DNA of 64,000 nt from Helianthus annuus (taxonomy: Eukaryota > Streptophyta > Magnoliopsida > Asterales > Asteraceae): contig NC_035436.2 of assembly GCF_002127325.2 (NCBI RefSeq), positions 19,715,020 to 19,779,019 of the forward strand, read 5' to 3'. The position numbers and the translations under genes are program-made. Under the pieces are notes generated by a model. The model saw only the letters and a program-made list of their open reading frames with translations. It did no database searches and had not been told where the DNA came from. Below, piece after piece: positions 1 through 11,889 of this stretch. How positions within the stretch are numbered: the first letter of the stretch is position 1; every line of letters begins with the position of its first letter.

Positions 1-2970
1 CCGTTGCATGCAAAAATATTAGAGGCAACAGTCGCGGCAACATCAATGTACTCGTGATCGTAGGTTACAGTATGGAAACGAAGGTGACCTCAACAAGGAT
101 TGACTGGGTTAAGTCAAGGTGACGACAACCAATGGAACGACGGCAATACTGGAAATTCTCGCAACAAATACGACAACACTGGAAATGATGTTTATGGAAA
201 GGCATTTAGGATTGGCATAGGTAACGCCAGGCATAATAGCATCACGGTAACTTATACAAGTAGCCCTGTTTTAGTTAACACTGATGCTTCTTAAAACCGA
301 ACCTGTGGTGGCAGCAACTGATGGCAAGTCAAGTGAAACCTCATCTGTTCGATGGGATGTAAACCCGACCTTGTGGGACAAGTGTTCGACATCAACCTTC
401 TTTCTACTATCTGTGATAATTTGATGTAGTAGTTAGTATGGATTGGTTATCCATACATCACGCAGATATACCCTGCGAGAAGAAAGCTTTGTGTACCCCT
501 CTCCCTAATGGAGAATCGTCGTCTGTTCCAAAGTACCAGAGTTGTGTAAAGGTTAGCATCAATTCTGCAATGAAAGCCCAGAAGTGTTTACGGAGGGATT
601 ACCCCGCTGTGCTAGCTACCGTTTCTAATTGTCAGACTAAGGAAAATAGGATCAAGGACCTACCAGTTGTTCGTGACTCCTCTCGGTGTGCTGCTTAAGG
701 GACTTTCAGGTTTACATTCACAACTATTAGTCGGAATCTCAATTGATCTCACGACAGAGGCAGCTTTGAATACTCGTACATTGTACCATTTGCATATGAG
801 GGTTGCAAGAACTATTTAATCAACTACAGGAAATACTGGACAGGAGTTTGTCGGACCTAGGTTTTCGCTTTGGGAAGCCCCATTTATATCTGTGAAGATA
901 AGCCTTTTCGTATGTGTACTGATTTTCGAGAACTCAATAAGGCGACAGTTGAGAACCGTTTGCCACGACCATATATAGATAACCTGACGACCAGTTGCGG
1001 GGGTCGAGCTTCCATTCGAGGTTTGAATAACAAACGAGCTATTCTCAGAAGGTAGTCTAAGGGGAGAATGTGCCTGCAACGACATACCATGCGCAGTGCG
1101 GCCATTTCGACGTTGTATTCCAAGACTTTCGAGCTAAACATCACACCAGCAGCTGTACGGATCACATGAATCGACCATGCTTATTGACGACATGTTGAAT
1201 TAATTCCAGGAGAAAGGAGCATCATGGGCAGCTTTGTATCTTATTTGAGAGCTCCTGAAGGAGGAGCCACACCGCGCGAAGCCTTGATAAATGTAACTTA
1301 TGGATGCGAGGGATACTTTTTTGGTCATATAATCAACGAAGTGGGAATACACGTGGATCTCGCTAAGACCCATATTAGTTAGAAACTGATCGACACCAGA
1401 GATCCCTTCGAGGATGCAACAATTTCCTGGTCTCACTAGATGCTATCGCAGATTCATCACAGGAAAGCTAACTTAGTTAATGGCATCGCTGGATGGAAGT
1501 TTGGACGGCCACGATTGTGAAACCTGAACGTGCACGACCTTTACAACACACTATCGACTCTAACTTACCTGATCAGACACGTTCTGTTCAAACTAGGGAA
1601 CAGAAAGAAGAGAACTTTCAAGTTAAGCCCATGCGGGGCATGGAGAAGCAACCCTTTGCAGGTTGGACAATATTCGCTACCTCTTGGAACGAATGTGGGT
1701 CTCATTATATGGCAACTATAGGGAACTCGTGTTGAGCAAAAACACACCGGCCTTAGTATTCTAGTCGTCTGGGTTTGGTGGGAGAGATTAGGATCTATAA
1801 AGTCTCGTATTGGTAATCGGGCATGAAGACCCACCTAGCTATGATTGTGAATGATGTTTAACTTGTGGGAAAGTCGAGGTGGAGTATCAGTAACCATAAA
1901 CACATATATGGAAATGAGAACAGACTGCCATGGATTTTGTCACTAGTCTACTTACAACGCGAAATGAAAACATTATCACCTGGGTGATCATTGATGGACT
2001 CAAGTTACCAGCACACTTTCTTGCAATCAAGAAAACTGAAGAGTCTTCACAGTCGTGAATGTTCCTCTGAGAGAGGCGACTTTTAGGCACGAGGTGCCAA
2101 CTCCTGTTACCTCTGAATTTGATCTATGCATGATTTATGTCAGGCAATACACAACACTCTTGGCTCACATCTAGACATGAGCAATACTTATCACCATAGG
2201 ATAAATGGTCAGAGTAAACGAACCCCCCCCCCCAAATACTCGAAGACATGCTGCGAGCATGTGTGCGATTGACATAGTGAAAAGTGGAAGGATACATACC
2301 TTTGGCAGAGTTCTATCGTAGCAGTCACCATTCTAGTATGCAGAAAACTCTGTTTGAGGCATGGCATGGACGGCAACGCTAAACTCCTTGCTGGACTAAG
2401 GCGGGTGACAACCTAATCACAAGTCCAGGACTTGCACCTGAAACTCTTGGGAAGATTTCTTAGATCGGGAACTGTTTGGCGGCAACGCGACCATTAGGAA
2501 AGCTGATAAGTTTACGAAACACTGGGAGTTCGCGGTAGGAGAATGTGTCATAATCGAAGCTCTCACCCTGGGAGGGTGCAGTACGCAATCGAAAAACGTG
2601 GCAAGCTTAGTTTACGATGCGATGGGACATTCGGATTTCTAGAATGAATCGGTGACATGGCTTACAAACTCGAGTTTCCTGACAGATTGGGTAACGTGCA
2701 CGATGCCAAATGTGTCTCGGATCTAAGCTAGTGTTTGTCCGGTGAAACACTTGTTACCATTACGAGAGGTTAAGGTTAACGATAGGTTGCAGCTGTCATG
2801 GAATCTATCGTAGGCATGGACCAGGAAATCAAGTTTTGTCATCATAGTCCAGATTCCAATTGAGGGAGTCGTTGGAACTCAAGACGTGGACCGGAATTCA
2901 CGTGGAAACGCAATGATTGGATGAAACTCTACTATCCTCAATTGTTTAAGCGGTTGAATCAACCTTTGAT
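1..2970 (+). pseudogene. gag-pol polyprotein remnant (PR, RT, IN, chromodomain pieces)
   Basis: Recognisable pieces, each in a different frame: an Asn/Gly-rich linker after the zinc knuckle (about 100-290); the end of the protease with MDWLSIHHADIPCEKKAL (438-500); an RT start with FRMCTDFRELNKATVENR (about 900-960); an RT piece equivalent to [15 protein letters not shown] (about 1310-1375); the region between RNase H and integrase (1493-1640); the integrase core start MDFVTSLLT with THFLAIK-like residues (1930-2040); and a chromodomain-like end near KRNDWMKLYYPQLF (2900-2950). Most of RNase H between about 1460 and 1500 is missing. A C homopolymer sits near 2222. No functional product is possible. 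Confidence 0.8.
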
Positions 2971-2980
2971 ATCATTTGTG

Positions 2981-3118
2981 AATTTCGGGACGAAATTCCC
3001 TTTCAAGTTGGGGACGATGTGGTACCCGGGGAAAATCCACAGACATCCTGCGTTAACATCTTGTTGTCTTGGATCACTCGTCAATTTCGGGACGAAATTT
3101 CTTTCAAGTTGGAGATGA
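2981..3118 (+). other. Duplicated GGGACGAAATT box and polypurine tract before the 3' LTR
   Basis: The sequence AATTTCGGGACGAAATT occurs twice, at 2981 and 3083 (offset 102). Each copy is followed by a purine-rich stretch (AAGTTGGGGACGATG and AAGTTGGAGATGATG) and then by a TG start (TGTGGTACCC or TGTGACAACC). The second copy adjoins the present LTR. The first looks like a relic PPT plus LTR start. Confidence 0.7.
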
Positions 3119-5679
3119 TGTGACAACCCGAACATTTAAGGTTCGTTTTATTTAATTCCTTGTTAGCTAGACAAGTTTCACCTGTCAGCAAATGCTTTAA
3201 CCGCATGCATGTAAATTTAAAATTCGTTCACTGAGTTATATGTGATTGTTTTTAGTGTACGAGAGTTGTTGAATGATTTGGCTAGTCGCACGAAATAGTA
3301 CCTGTCTCGTATTAATTAACCACCTTCGGCCCAGCTTTTGAAGTCCATATCGGAGTAAAACCCAAAGGGGTTCGGCCCACTTATTGCAACACACATAATA
3401 ATAATATATGGCTCTCATGCATCATTTATAAATGTTCAGAAACGAAACCCTAGCCTCACTCTAAAAGCACTCCCCTACTCCCTCAATCCAGAAATTCCAG
3501 GCGTCGGATCCGTTATTCTGGCCGCACGCTGATGACCCACTATCCGACAAACCGCACCCCAAACAACACCTTCCTCACCATTTGCGTTCACCCACATTTT
3601 CAGTCATCATCATCATCGGCGGAATATGGCGGCAAGGTGGAGAGAGAGAGAGAGGGATAGAGAGGCAGAGGAGGGAGAGGCGGTGGAAGTGAGGTTAACG
3701 ACGGTCGGGATTCTCCTCTCCGCGGTAGTGGTCGTGGTGGTGGATTCTTTTCGTGTCCGAGACTAGGTGTCGGGTCTCGGAGCAGGATAAAGGCAACAAC
3801 AGAATACCACACACATACACACTTCTACAGTCATGAGTATGTTCATCTCTTATCTATTTGCACTCCCTGTTATGTTGATTTTGGCATGTAAAGTATATGC
3901 ATGAGGGTTAGCTGTTTGTCTACATGAATGCATAATATTCGAGAGTTATATTAAAACTGCTGGAATGAATGTCGCCGCAGGCTGATTTGAATGTCTGATG
4001 GTTATTTGCATTTTGAAATTCTTAGCTAGGTTACGACTATAAACTGTATCAGTTGTGATAGTAGGGTTTTAATAGAACATAAGCATGAGCTGTTTTTTTT
4101 AATGTAAATTGAAAAGAGGATAAGATGGGTGTAGTGTGACGGTTTGACCGTCCCATGCTTATTGTAGAGATTCATAATATATTCGGTAGTAACATTTGGG
4201 TGCTAGATGTGAATATATATACAAAACGTATATATACACAAAACACATATATATGAAAATAAAACATGATAAATAAACATAGACATATTTATAATAAAGC
4301 TGATGTATTATGGATTATCAAGACTTAATGGGGATATTGTAGAGATTTATAATATTATTGTGTAACTGATTGTTGTTAAATTTCGTAACAAAAATGATCG
4401 TGGTAAACAAAAGTTAAGGAAACTTCATTGTGTACACACACTTCCATCAGGCCGCAACCATGTCTGGACTTGGACATGCTGATGGGTTAAAGACTAGGCC
4501 GTTGGGCCTTAGGAGTTATCGGGTCTATGGGCCACGAATGATGAACGGAGCCGCATACAGGTTGAATGTTTGATATTAGTTGCTACGTGAATAATTGGAA
4601 CTTGGTATGTGTAATGCAACTTAGTATGGGTGGAACCTAGTACGTAAATATACTTTAATAATGGAGTTTCGTGATACAATTAAGTGATATACCATGCCCA
4701 TTGTTAGGCGTATACTATTTGTGATATTGTGATGATGTATGTTGCACTTGCATTGTATGGACAACTGTTACAACATGTGTGCTAGTATGTGCGTTATTTA
4801 TACATTTGACTATGTGGTATGTGAATAGGGAATATGTGAATTAATCATGCGTGAAACATCTAGAGTTTGTGCACTCGAAACTGACTGTTACTGGTACCCA
4901 TGTTAGGGCGTGTTTGATCACCTGTTAAACAAGAAACTAATCTAACCGAGCAAATCTAAGGTGAGTTCACTACATTCGAGCATGCGTCCCAGTGGTTGGG
5001 GACAGTCAGTGGGTATTCCATGGGGGGATGAGTCTTTGGGTAAAAACGAGTATATTGGTTAATATTCTCACCTATCATCTTTTGTAAGTCCCTCATCGGG
5101 TATTAGTTAGTAGCGCTACTTAGGTTTGGCACCCTCACCCCGTGCCTGTAGAGGACGGAGGTGAACTAATGACCCAGTCTGGCCCAGTACTAGATAGGAG
5201 TACGTGGGAAGGGCAGTCGTGTATTTCAGGAGCCGTCATTGTTCGGAAATGAGATATTAACAATATTACTTGCATTTGTCAGTGAACTATTTTACATATA
5301 ACTGGTAACAAACGTTTTCTTAAACTGTGAACTCGCCAGCTTTGTCTGATACACTTGTTGCATGCTCGCAGGTCGTTAGATATCTTGGATTTGGGAACTT
5401 GCTGTCTGGAGTAGCTGGAGTGGTCATGGGTCGACTGGAGGGATTCATGTGTCTGAACTATTGATACTATACATTGGTTTTGAAACAGTATACTTTGGTT
5501 TACTAATTGCTTCCGCTGAACATGTTGATTTTCATTAAAACTCGTTGATGATATTTGTAACTAATAATCGGGGATTTTATTTGGAAACTTGTTTGGGTTC
5601 AACGTAATTAGTGGCTCGTTGTTGGTACGTCGCACGCCTAACAGGGACATTCCCTAGGTGGTATTTTGGGGGTGTGACA
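3119..5679 (+). repeat. 3' LTR of the degraded gypsy element (about 2.56 kb)
   Basis: The LTR begins TGTGACAACCCG just after the polypurine tract and ends GGGGGTGTGACA, giving the TG...CA ends usual for LTRs. A TATAAA box sits at 3427-3432, followed by a leader-like stretch with ACCCTAGCC. The rest is noncoding, with a short (TATA)n/ACAC stretch near 4213-4260. The exact first base is ambiguous by 2 nt because of the TGTG repeat. Its partner LTR is outside the window. Confidence 0.75.
3427..3432 (+). promoter_or_regulatory. Putative LTR TATA box
   Basis: TATAAA occurs about 310 bp into the LTR in the sense orientation. It is followed about 25 bp later by CCCTAGCCTCACTC-like leader sequence, so it plausibly marks the U3/R promoter of this old element. 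Position and orientation are the only evidence. Confidence 0.4.
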
Positions 5680-5951
5680 GATTTAAAACTGAAATTGCTA
5701 TACTTTAGGAATTGATACATTCGAGAACTTATGGAAACTATTCAATTTCCCTGCTTTGAATTCTATGATGGTGTAATTACACATGTACCCTTATTCATTT
5801 AATTAAAGAGTCACAATTAATCAATTAATTACCATCATGCCATTCAATTTAATAATCAAGATCATAATAATCAATGGTCCAGATCAGTTCACGCAGTTCA
5901 CTCTTGGGATTTTGTTCACGTTTGAACCTAATCCTATATATATATATATAT
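5680..5951. other. AT-rich spacer, no gene seen
   Basis: This stretch lies between the LTR end and the MITE. It is AT-rich and ends in a short (TA)n run at about 5936-5951, which is the likely target of the MITE. No coding or structured feature was recognised. Confidence 0.5.
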
Positions 5952-6186
5952 GGGTTATCTTGAGAACACTAAATATTGCGAGAACCGAGAGAACGAATGA
6001 GAAAACCAATCAAAATCAATTTTTTTTAATATAAACCTCATTGTAATTAAAATACAACATCAAAAAAGAATTTCAACATCAAATAATTCATTTCTCCTCT
6101 CAAAATCACTCTTATTAGATTTTTTACACATGTGTAAATATAACAAATTTACACATGTGTAAATAACAAACTTACACATTTGTAAA
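5952..6186 (+). mobile_element. Left half of a GAGAACC-type MITE split by a retrotransposon
   Basis: The left terminal inverted repeat contains TAAATATTGCGAGAACC followed by GAGAACGAATGA. Its inverse lies at about 15170-15230, after the 6187-15036 insertion. Inside are three copies of the palindrome TTTACACATGTGTAAA (6123-6138, 6148-6163 and an imperfect one at 6172-6185); the retroelement inserted beside the third. Rejoined, the MITE would be about 0.42 kb. Superfamily is unclear because the flanks are TA microsatellite. Confidence 0.75.
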
Positions 6187-9100
6187 TGTAACACCCGTTC
6201 TTATAAATCAAGGTTTAACGCCTATTTTGCAAAGATGATAGTGTAATTAATGATTACATATACATCGGAAATACGGGTTTGTCAAAACTTTTACAATTTA
6301 AGTGATATTCATAATGTGATTTAATTTGCCGTTTAGAATAACGACAAAACAACGTCGCGGAAGCTTTGTTTAACGTGTGTTCGGTTCTTGCTCGATGCTT
6401 GATCTTCATCCAGGACTCTCGACATTCAACTGTGATCAAAACTAACTTAAATGTCAGTTTTGATAGTTAAATAACCAATATAACAAGGAAATCAAGAAAA
6501 TCCAACATTTAAATCTTGATCCACAACAAACAATTGATTTCTGGCCTCCACCGTAACTTACGGGGCACCGTAAGTTACGGTGGCCCCTGAATGTTCATTT
6601 TCCCCTACCGTAAATCAGGGGTATCCTACCGTAGCATTTTTGGCTCCACCGTAACTTACGGTGGCACCGTAAGTTACGGTGGCCCCTGCATCCATCCTTT
6701 CCATTTTGCCGCTTTTTGACACGAAAACTTTCGTATCTTTCAAACCGCTTGTCCGTTTGACCTACTGATTCTTCCTACGTGATTGTAATTTGATTCCTCG
6801 CCTTAAGAGGTTAAAATCCAACATTCGGTTTAACAAAAATTCAGACTTTTAAGTCTTCGGCTTATCGCCCTTTTACCCAATTTCGACCCATTCTTGTATT
6901 TGTCAAACAATCATATTTATTTGACTCCGATTTCTTATAAATTCCATAAATTCATTGTTATTTATCATAAGAGGTTCAAAATCCCGGTTTACATACATTC
7001 TTGAACCCGTTATTACTCAAATTTTATTTTGACCCGTTAAGGGTATTTAAGCACTTTCGAGCCAAAAAACGCTTTCGATTGCTTCTAGTATTCCATCACC
7101 ACATTTCTTACCCTATAATATCCCACCTCGACTGTATTAAGGTGGGTTTCTTGTGGTGATCTTATATAACCCAAATTTTACCTCTTGAATCCATATTTTA
7201 CGGCAAAACTCTAATAGTGCCATTTGACTAAAAATAATACCTCTTTCAGTTCCTATACTTATTCTAAGTATTTACCTAATCATAGAACTCGTTTCCAAAC
7301 AACTTTTAAAGGTTGTTTGTTCGAATTAGCCAACAAGGGCATTTTGATCGATTTTGTTCTTTTTACAACGAAAGACTCTCTTTCCCCTTTATTCGACCAA
7401 AATAGCAATTTAAACTACAACATGAATATGCGTACCTGGCCCGGATCAACAAGTAGACCCGTTTTATACCTTGTTTTCATTATCACACAATCAATAGTGA
7501 CGAAATTATCCGATTTGCTAATCGGTCCTGTTAGCATAAGACTTGACAACCATATAAGTCGATGTTGTCAAATGGTGTTATCACACCATTTGACCCGTTT
7601 GGCCTATAAGACTAGGCATTTTCATAAGTAGCAAAACATGGTTATTAATTGCCAATTTGTTCATCCGACCCATTTCGGATTTTTGCTACTAGACCCCTTT
7701 TTCTCTTAAACTCCTTTCTTATGTTTTCACCCATTCGGCTTACGCCACGGGTGCCCCTTTTTAACTCTAATTTACTTTAGCCAATACTTGACTAAATTTC
7801 CATTCTTACTCATTTTCTCGTTATTAGTTGCATTTAAAATAATCTTAACGAAAACTTCTTAGTTATTAGTCATTACATGACTAAATTACCGTTTCGCCTC
7901 TTTTTACCATAATACATGGTTTTTATCATTTTTGTTTGTTCCGACTCATGTTAATAGCGTCGGAACCCTTAATTCGGATATTACACTAATCGCATTAGTA
8001 ATTTACAAAACAATGCATATTCTACAAAAAGGATGTAAGCGTCGCTTACCTTGCCTCCGGTTATGCTCTTTTTCCCATACACGAACCGTTTGACCCGTTC
8101 CTTGCCCAAGTCTCCTTCTAGCTTGTCAAGAGTCAAACTATCATCATGATTCGTAAGACGGTTAGATCAGTCATCATTAGTATGGCTATTTCGTCCTACG
8201 AATTGTATGTCGAAACTACTTTTCGACTTCAATGTTGGTTTATTTGACTTTCGATAGTCAACTAACTTCAATCATATTATACACACAATAAGTTCAATCA
8301 ACATTACGTTTAGAACCCATATTATTCCGTATTACACGTAGTTAGTCGAGTTAGCCAATTACGCGTTTCTTTCATAATTACATTATGTCAACATTCATTC
8401 AGGCATTTTAACAAACACCTAATGTGCATAATATTACTTATTTACTAACTAGTCCATAACTAGTTATCTTTACCAGGATTTACATCAAAATCAAACCTCT
8501 ATGTCTAGTGTTCATGGACTACATCAAGAACTTATTTCAAAACAATCAATATTCATCAAATTAACACTCTAATCCAAGTGTTCTTCATATTGTCAATAAA
8601 CCCATTTAACACACATGTAGGTAATCACCAAATCATTCAAGTCATAGCATCATATGTATGATTTTCACTTAGGGTTTCGTTCCTAAGCAAGTATTCATCA
8701 CTAATCTAGCCATAGCTTCTCTAATTCATGCCTAATTCGCGATTAGGATGATTATCAAATTTTTACAACTTCACGAATGTTAGAAATTCAACATACCTCA
8801 CGATCCCCTTGACTTGGTGATCGTTTCTACGCGTTCATGCATTGATTTGGATCTTAATTCGAGCTTCAATTTGGTGAATTTGTTGATTCTAGGGTTAGCT
8901 CCCATGGAGCTTGTCTCCTGCTCCATCTTACGCACGCACACACACTCATGTGTGTGTGTTGTGTTTTATTTTTAAGTTTATAATTCCATTTTCAAGTTAC
9001 CCGGCTTTGGTCCCTCGTGTTTGGTTAGTTATTAATTAGGTCACAACCTAATTATTTTCAATAATATTCCCACTTATTAACTAGGTTTAATATTCCTAGT

Positions 9101-9329
9101 TAACTTAGCGGGTTCGGGAATATTTATGACTAAGTTTATTTTAGGTCCCGTTAACTCGGGCCTTTTATCCATTTTATTCCTTAAAAGCTTTTATTCACTT
9201 TTTATTTAATATTAGGATTAATTATTTATATCCTAATATTTACCGGGTAAGTTTTACCACTAACGGTATTTTACCCGTCTTTTAGTGCTAATATGGTTTG
9301 ATCACCAAACCCATTTTCGGGGTGTTACA
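6187..9329 (-). repeat. 3' LTR of the LARD-like element
   Basis: On the minus strand it starts TGTAACACCCCGAAAATG and ends GGGTGTTACA, and it is nearly identical to 11890-15036. It contains two copies of a 36-bp dyad built on CCACCGTAACTTACGG (6548-6583 and 6646-6682) and a short (CA)n/(GT)n patch near 8934-8962. A plus-strand reading frame at 7224-7631 recurs in the other LTR only because LTRs are copies of each other. Confidence 0.9.
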
Positions 9330-9345
9330 AGTCTACCCCCCTTAA
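9330..9345 (-). other. Polypurine tract of the LARD-like element
   Basis: On the minus strand, GGACGAAACCTCTTTAAGGGGGGTAGACT (read in two parts) ends one base before the 3' LTR. The AAGGGGGG core is the likely plus-strand primer. The preceding GGACGAAA box is shared with the other gypsy elements in the window. Confidence 0.75.
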
Positions 9346-10649
9346 AGAGGTTTCGTCCTCGAAACCTTGCTTACATAGTTCATTGAGTTCTAAACTCAAT
9401 GCGTTTGACTTGAGTAATCTCTTAAGCATTACTCATACTTTAACCAAGTGTTAGTATTACCAGAAAAATTATGGTAATGTCTTTTTGGTTACAGAACCTC
9501 TACGTACCTCATACGACATAATGTAACTTGAAATAACATAATTCCGTTATTTTCACTAGTTTAGTTAACTTAGCAATTTCCATCGCTTTTTTATATATCA
9601 TCGAACTCTTGGTGAATCCGTTACATTGACCCGTTTTAAGGTCTTTAGTGAAATCTTTCACTTTTAGCAACAATTTCTTCTGTTTTCAAAATTCATTTAT
9701 TCGGTTCAGTTATACCGAATCTACCGCTTACAAGCAACCAAATTACTTAAATGACCTTAACCGGTCTCACTAACTAGACTTATTAGTCCAGTTACTTTTT
9801 ACCGCTCGCTTGGTTATAATGTGATTCCACTTCACATTGCATTTCTTGACCGTGATCGTGTCACACATATTTAATTTATATCAACCTTTCATTTTCAAAA
9901 AGATCACTTTTCGAATATTTCGTCTTGCGCCTATCAGCGTCAAGACTTGAATCCTTTATGCTTACTATTCGATTTCCTATCAGAATTTTATATTTATAAA
10001 AATGTTATTTCTTACTAAAACTGAATTTTAGTCTAACGTTTTTCTCTTTAACTATGTCAATTACTCATATCAAGGGAATTGACAACCCCTAACCTATTGT
10101 TTTCCGTTCTCGTTTTACGCGAGGAATCGTAACAAGTTCCCTTACCTTACACTATTGACCCGTAGGTTCTGTCACCTAACCTCGTAGGCTATTTTCTTAA
10201 GCTTTCATCTCTTTAAGACGAGGCCCTTATGATCCCTTTGCTTCAGTTCATGACCCGTGGGTCATTTTGGCCCCTCCATTTTCCTTAATTGACTCGTTTG
10301 ACTCATTTTGGGTGAATTTTCATCACCTATGAATGTCAAACTTCATTCTTTATTTGACCCGTCCAACTTTGAAATGGTTGAACGTAATTACCAAAATTTA
10401 TGTTTGCGAAAATTCTTGTCATCTTTTAGTCATGACTCATATTCCGAGTCTTTCGACTTTCTATTTCGCGTTCCCGTTTCTCAGTCTACGCATGTGTTTA
10501 AATCCTTACCCACCACCCGGGTGTTTTACCGAAGTCGTTATTATTGCAACCCTTACGGTATGCATTATGACTTCGTTTCGCTTTTATATTCCTACTTCGT
10601 TCTCAAATTTGGTGTTTTACAAAATCGGCCCGTTAAGAGTCTTATTTGC

Positions 10650-10985
10650 ATCCTTCGGGTTCGAGTGTAAGTACACTACCTCCCAATGCATATCTTGATC
10701 ATTTTACATGTTTATATTCTTCGGGTTCGAGTGTAAGTACACCCCCTCCCAATACATGTCTACATCACTTTACATGTTTGCATTTTCCGGGTTCGAGTGT
10801 AAGTACACCCCCTCCCAATATATGTCTACATCATTTTACATGTTTGCATTTTCCGGGTTCGAGTGTAAGTACACCCCCTCCCAATACATGTCTACATCAT
10901 TTTACATGTTTGCAATTTCCGGGTTCGAGTGTAAGTACACCCCCTCCCAATACATATTCTGATCATCTTACGTGTTTCTTTGTCC
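10650..10985 (+). repeat. 66-bp tandem repeat, five copies
   Basis: The word CGGGTTCGAGTGTAAGTACA recurs at 10656, 10722, 10788, 10854 and 10920, exactly 66 bp apart each time. The middle copies are almost identical and the outer ones more diverged, as expected for unequal exchange or slippage. It lies in the middle of the retroelement interior. Confidence 0.9.
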
Positions 10986-11873
10986 CTTCACTCGGGCTCA
11001 TTATCTTAATGTAATACGCTTTCGTCACTCGGCTGTGCGTTTACATTATTATCAAATATTTTGCTCACTTGATTCTTTTGGGTACTTTTTAATTTGTCCC
11101 ATTTACCCCGTCCTTACTACATCAGATGTAAATGTGTCCGCCATAAGAAACTCATGGTATCATATGCCACTACTTACTTGGCCAGAGTAAGCGATTAACA
11201 CATGACATACACGACCTTTTTATAGTTTTCACATCACACCCCATGTAAGTAACACCTCTATTTAGTTTTCTTGGAGATAATATCCTGGATAGGTATTCTA
11301 TTCAGATTTCCCAAGTTTCTAATTTACATATGCGACAATCATTCCTTACATGTTTGTTGCACATTGCTAATTGCGCGATTATATTTAAAAGCACGCACCT
11401 GATAATGCTTGCCCCGACGGGCGTTTCTTGCCATTAACCTTGTTCGCGGTCTTTACGCGATTTAGTCCTTAGTGAGCATGTCCCTCTCGTCATGCCTCGG
11501 ACTGTTCCTCTATCACATCCTTAATTTGTTTAACCTTTGTCATCTTTAAGCGCAAGTGTCCTTCAATCAAGACATTCACAAAAGTTAGAAATGTCAACTT
11601 TACTAAATGCCCGTATCATAATACAAGACTTTTGTACTATATGTGTCAACACGCGTAACTTTGTCAACTATATTTTTCATTTAATTGAGATATCGCGTAT
11701 TACACGATAACCCTATGTGTTGTTCACAACAATTTAATCATGTTAAACCATTAACATACGTGTACTTACCGGATTTGTGATCAAGCCCCGAACCGAACAC
11801 CAATCTTTATTAAGAGCATAAGGTTTAAGTCCAAGCACGGTTTTCCTAACCATACTTGAATCTCTTAAACCAA

Positions 11874-11887
11874 GGCTCTGATACCAA
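11874..11887 (-). other. Primer-binding site (tRNA-iMet type) of the LARD-like element
   Basis: On the minus strand TTGGTATCAGAGCC starts two bases after the 5' LTR. TGGTATCAGAGC is the usual complement of the 3' end of plant initiator methionine tRNA. It fixes the element orientation as minus. Confidence 0.85.
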
Positions 11888-11889
11888 CT

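Larger units (their letters stand above)
1..5679 (+). mobile_element. Degraded Ty3/gypsy chromovirus (Tekay-like), 5' end outside the window
   Basis: This is the 3' part of an LTR retrotransposon read on the plus strand. Scrambled remnants appear in polyprotein order: linker after the zinc knuckle, protease, reverse transcriptase, integrase and chromodomain. They are followed by a GGGACGAAATT box, a polypurine tract and one LTR ending GTGTGACA. The 5' LTR and most of gag lie before the window, so the target-site duplication cannot be checked. Many stops and frameshifts show it is old. Clade placement rests on resemblance to the intact element at 15829-25660. Confidence 0.85.
9330..11889 (-). 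other. Noncoding interior of the LARD-like element
   Basis: This stretch is 2.56 kb between the LTRs. It has repeated short words such as TTTGACCCGTT and a five-copy 66-bp tandem repeat (10650-10985). The longest open frames (about 120 aa, plus strand, 10308-11014) overlap each other and owe their length to a repeat unit that is a multiple of three. I saw no zinc knuckle, protease DSG/DTG, RT FxDD or integrase motif. Confidence 0.75.

Noticed and set aside
3600..3812. Pro/Ser-rich 70-codon frame on minus
   Set aside because: It is the antisense of a GAGAGA-rich leader stretch in the old LTR; low complexity.
7224..7631. 135-codon open frame on plus, repeated almost identically at 12928-13335
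   Set aside because: It lies antisense inside the two LTRs of the coding-free element. Conservation between the copies follows from LTR duplication; no motif and no separate evidence of coding.
10308..11014. Overlapping plus-strand frames of 120-122 codons
   Set aside because: They depend on a 66-bp tandem repeat that keeps several frames open at once; the repeated peptide is an artefact of unit length.
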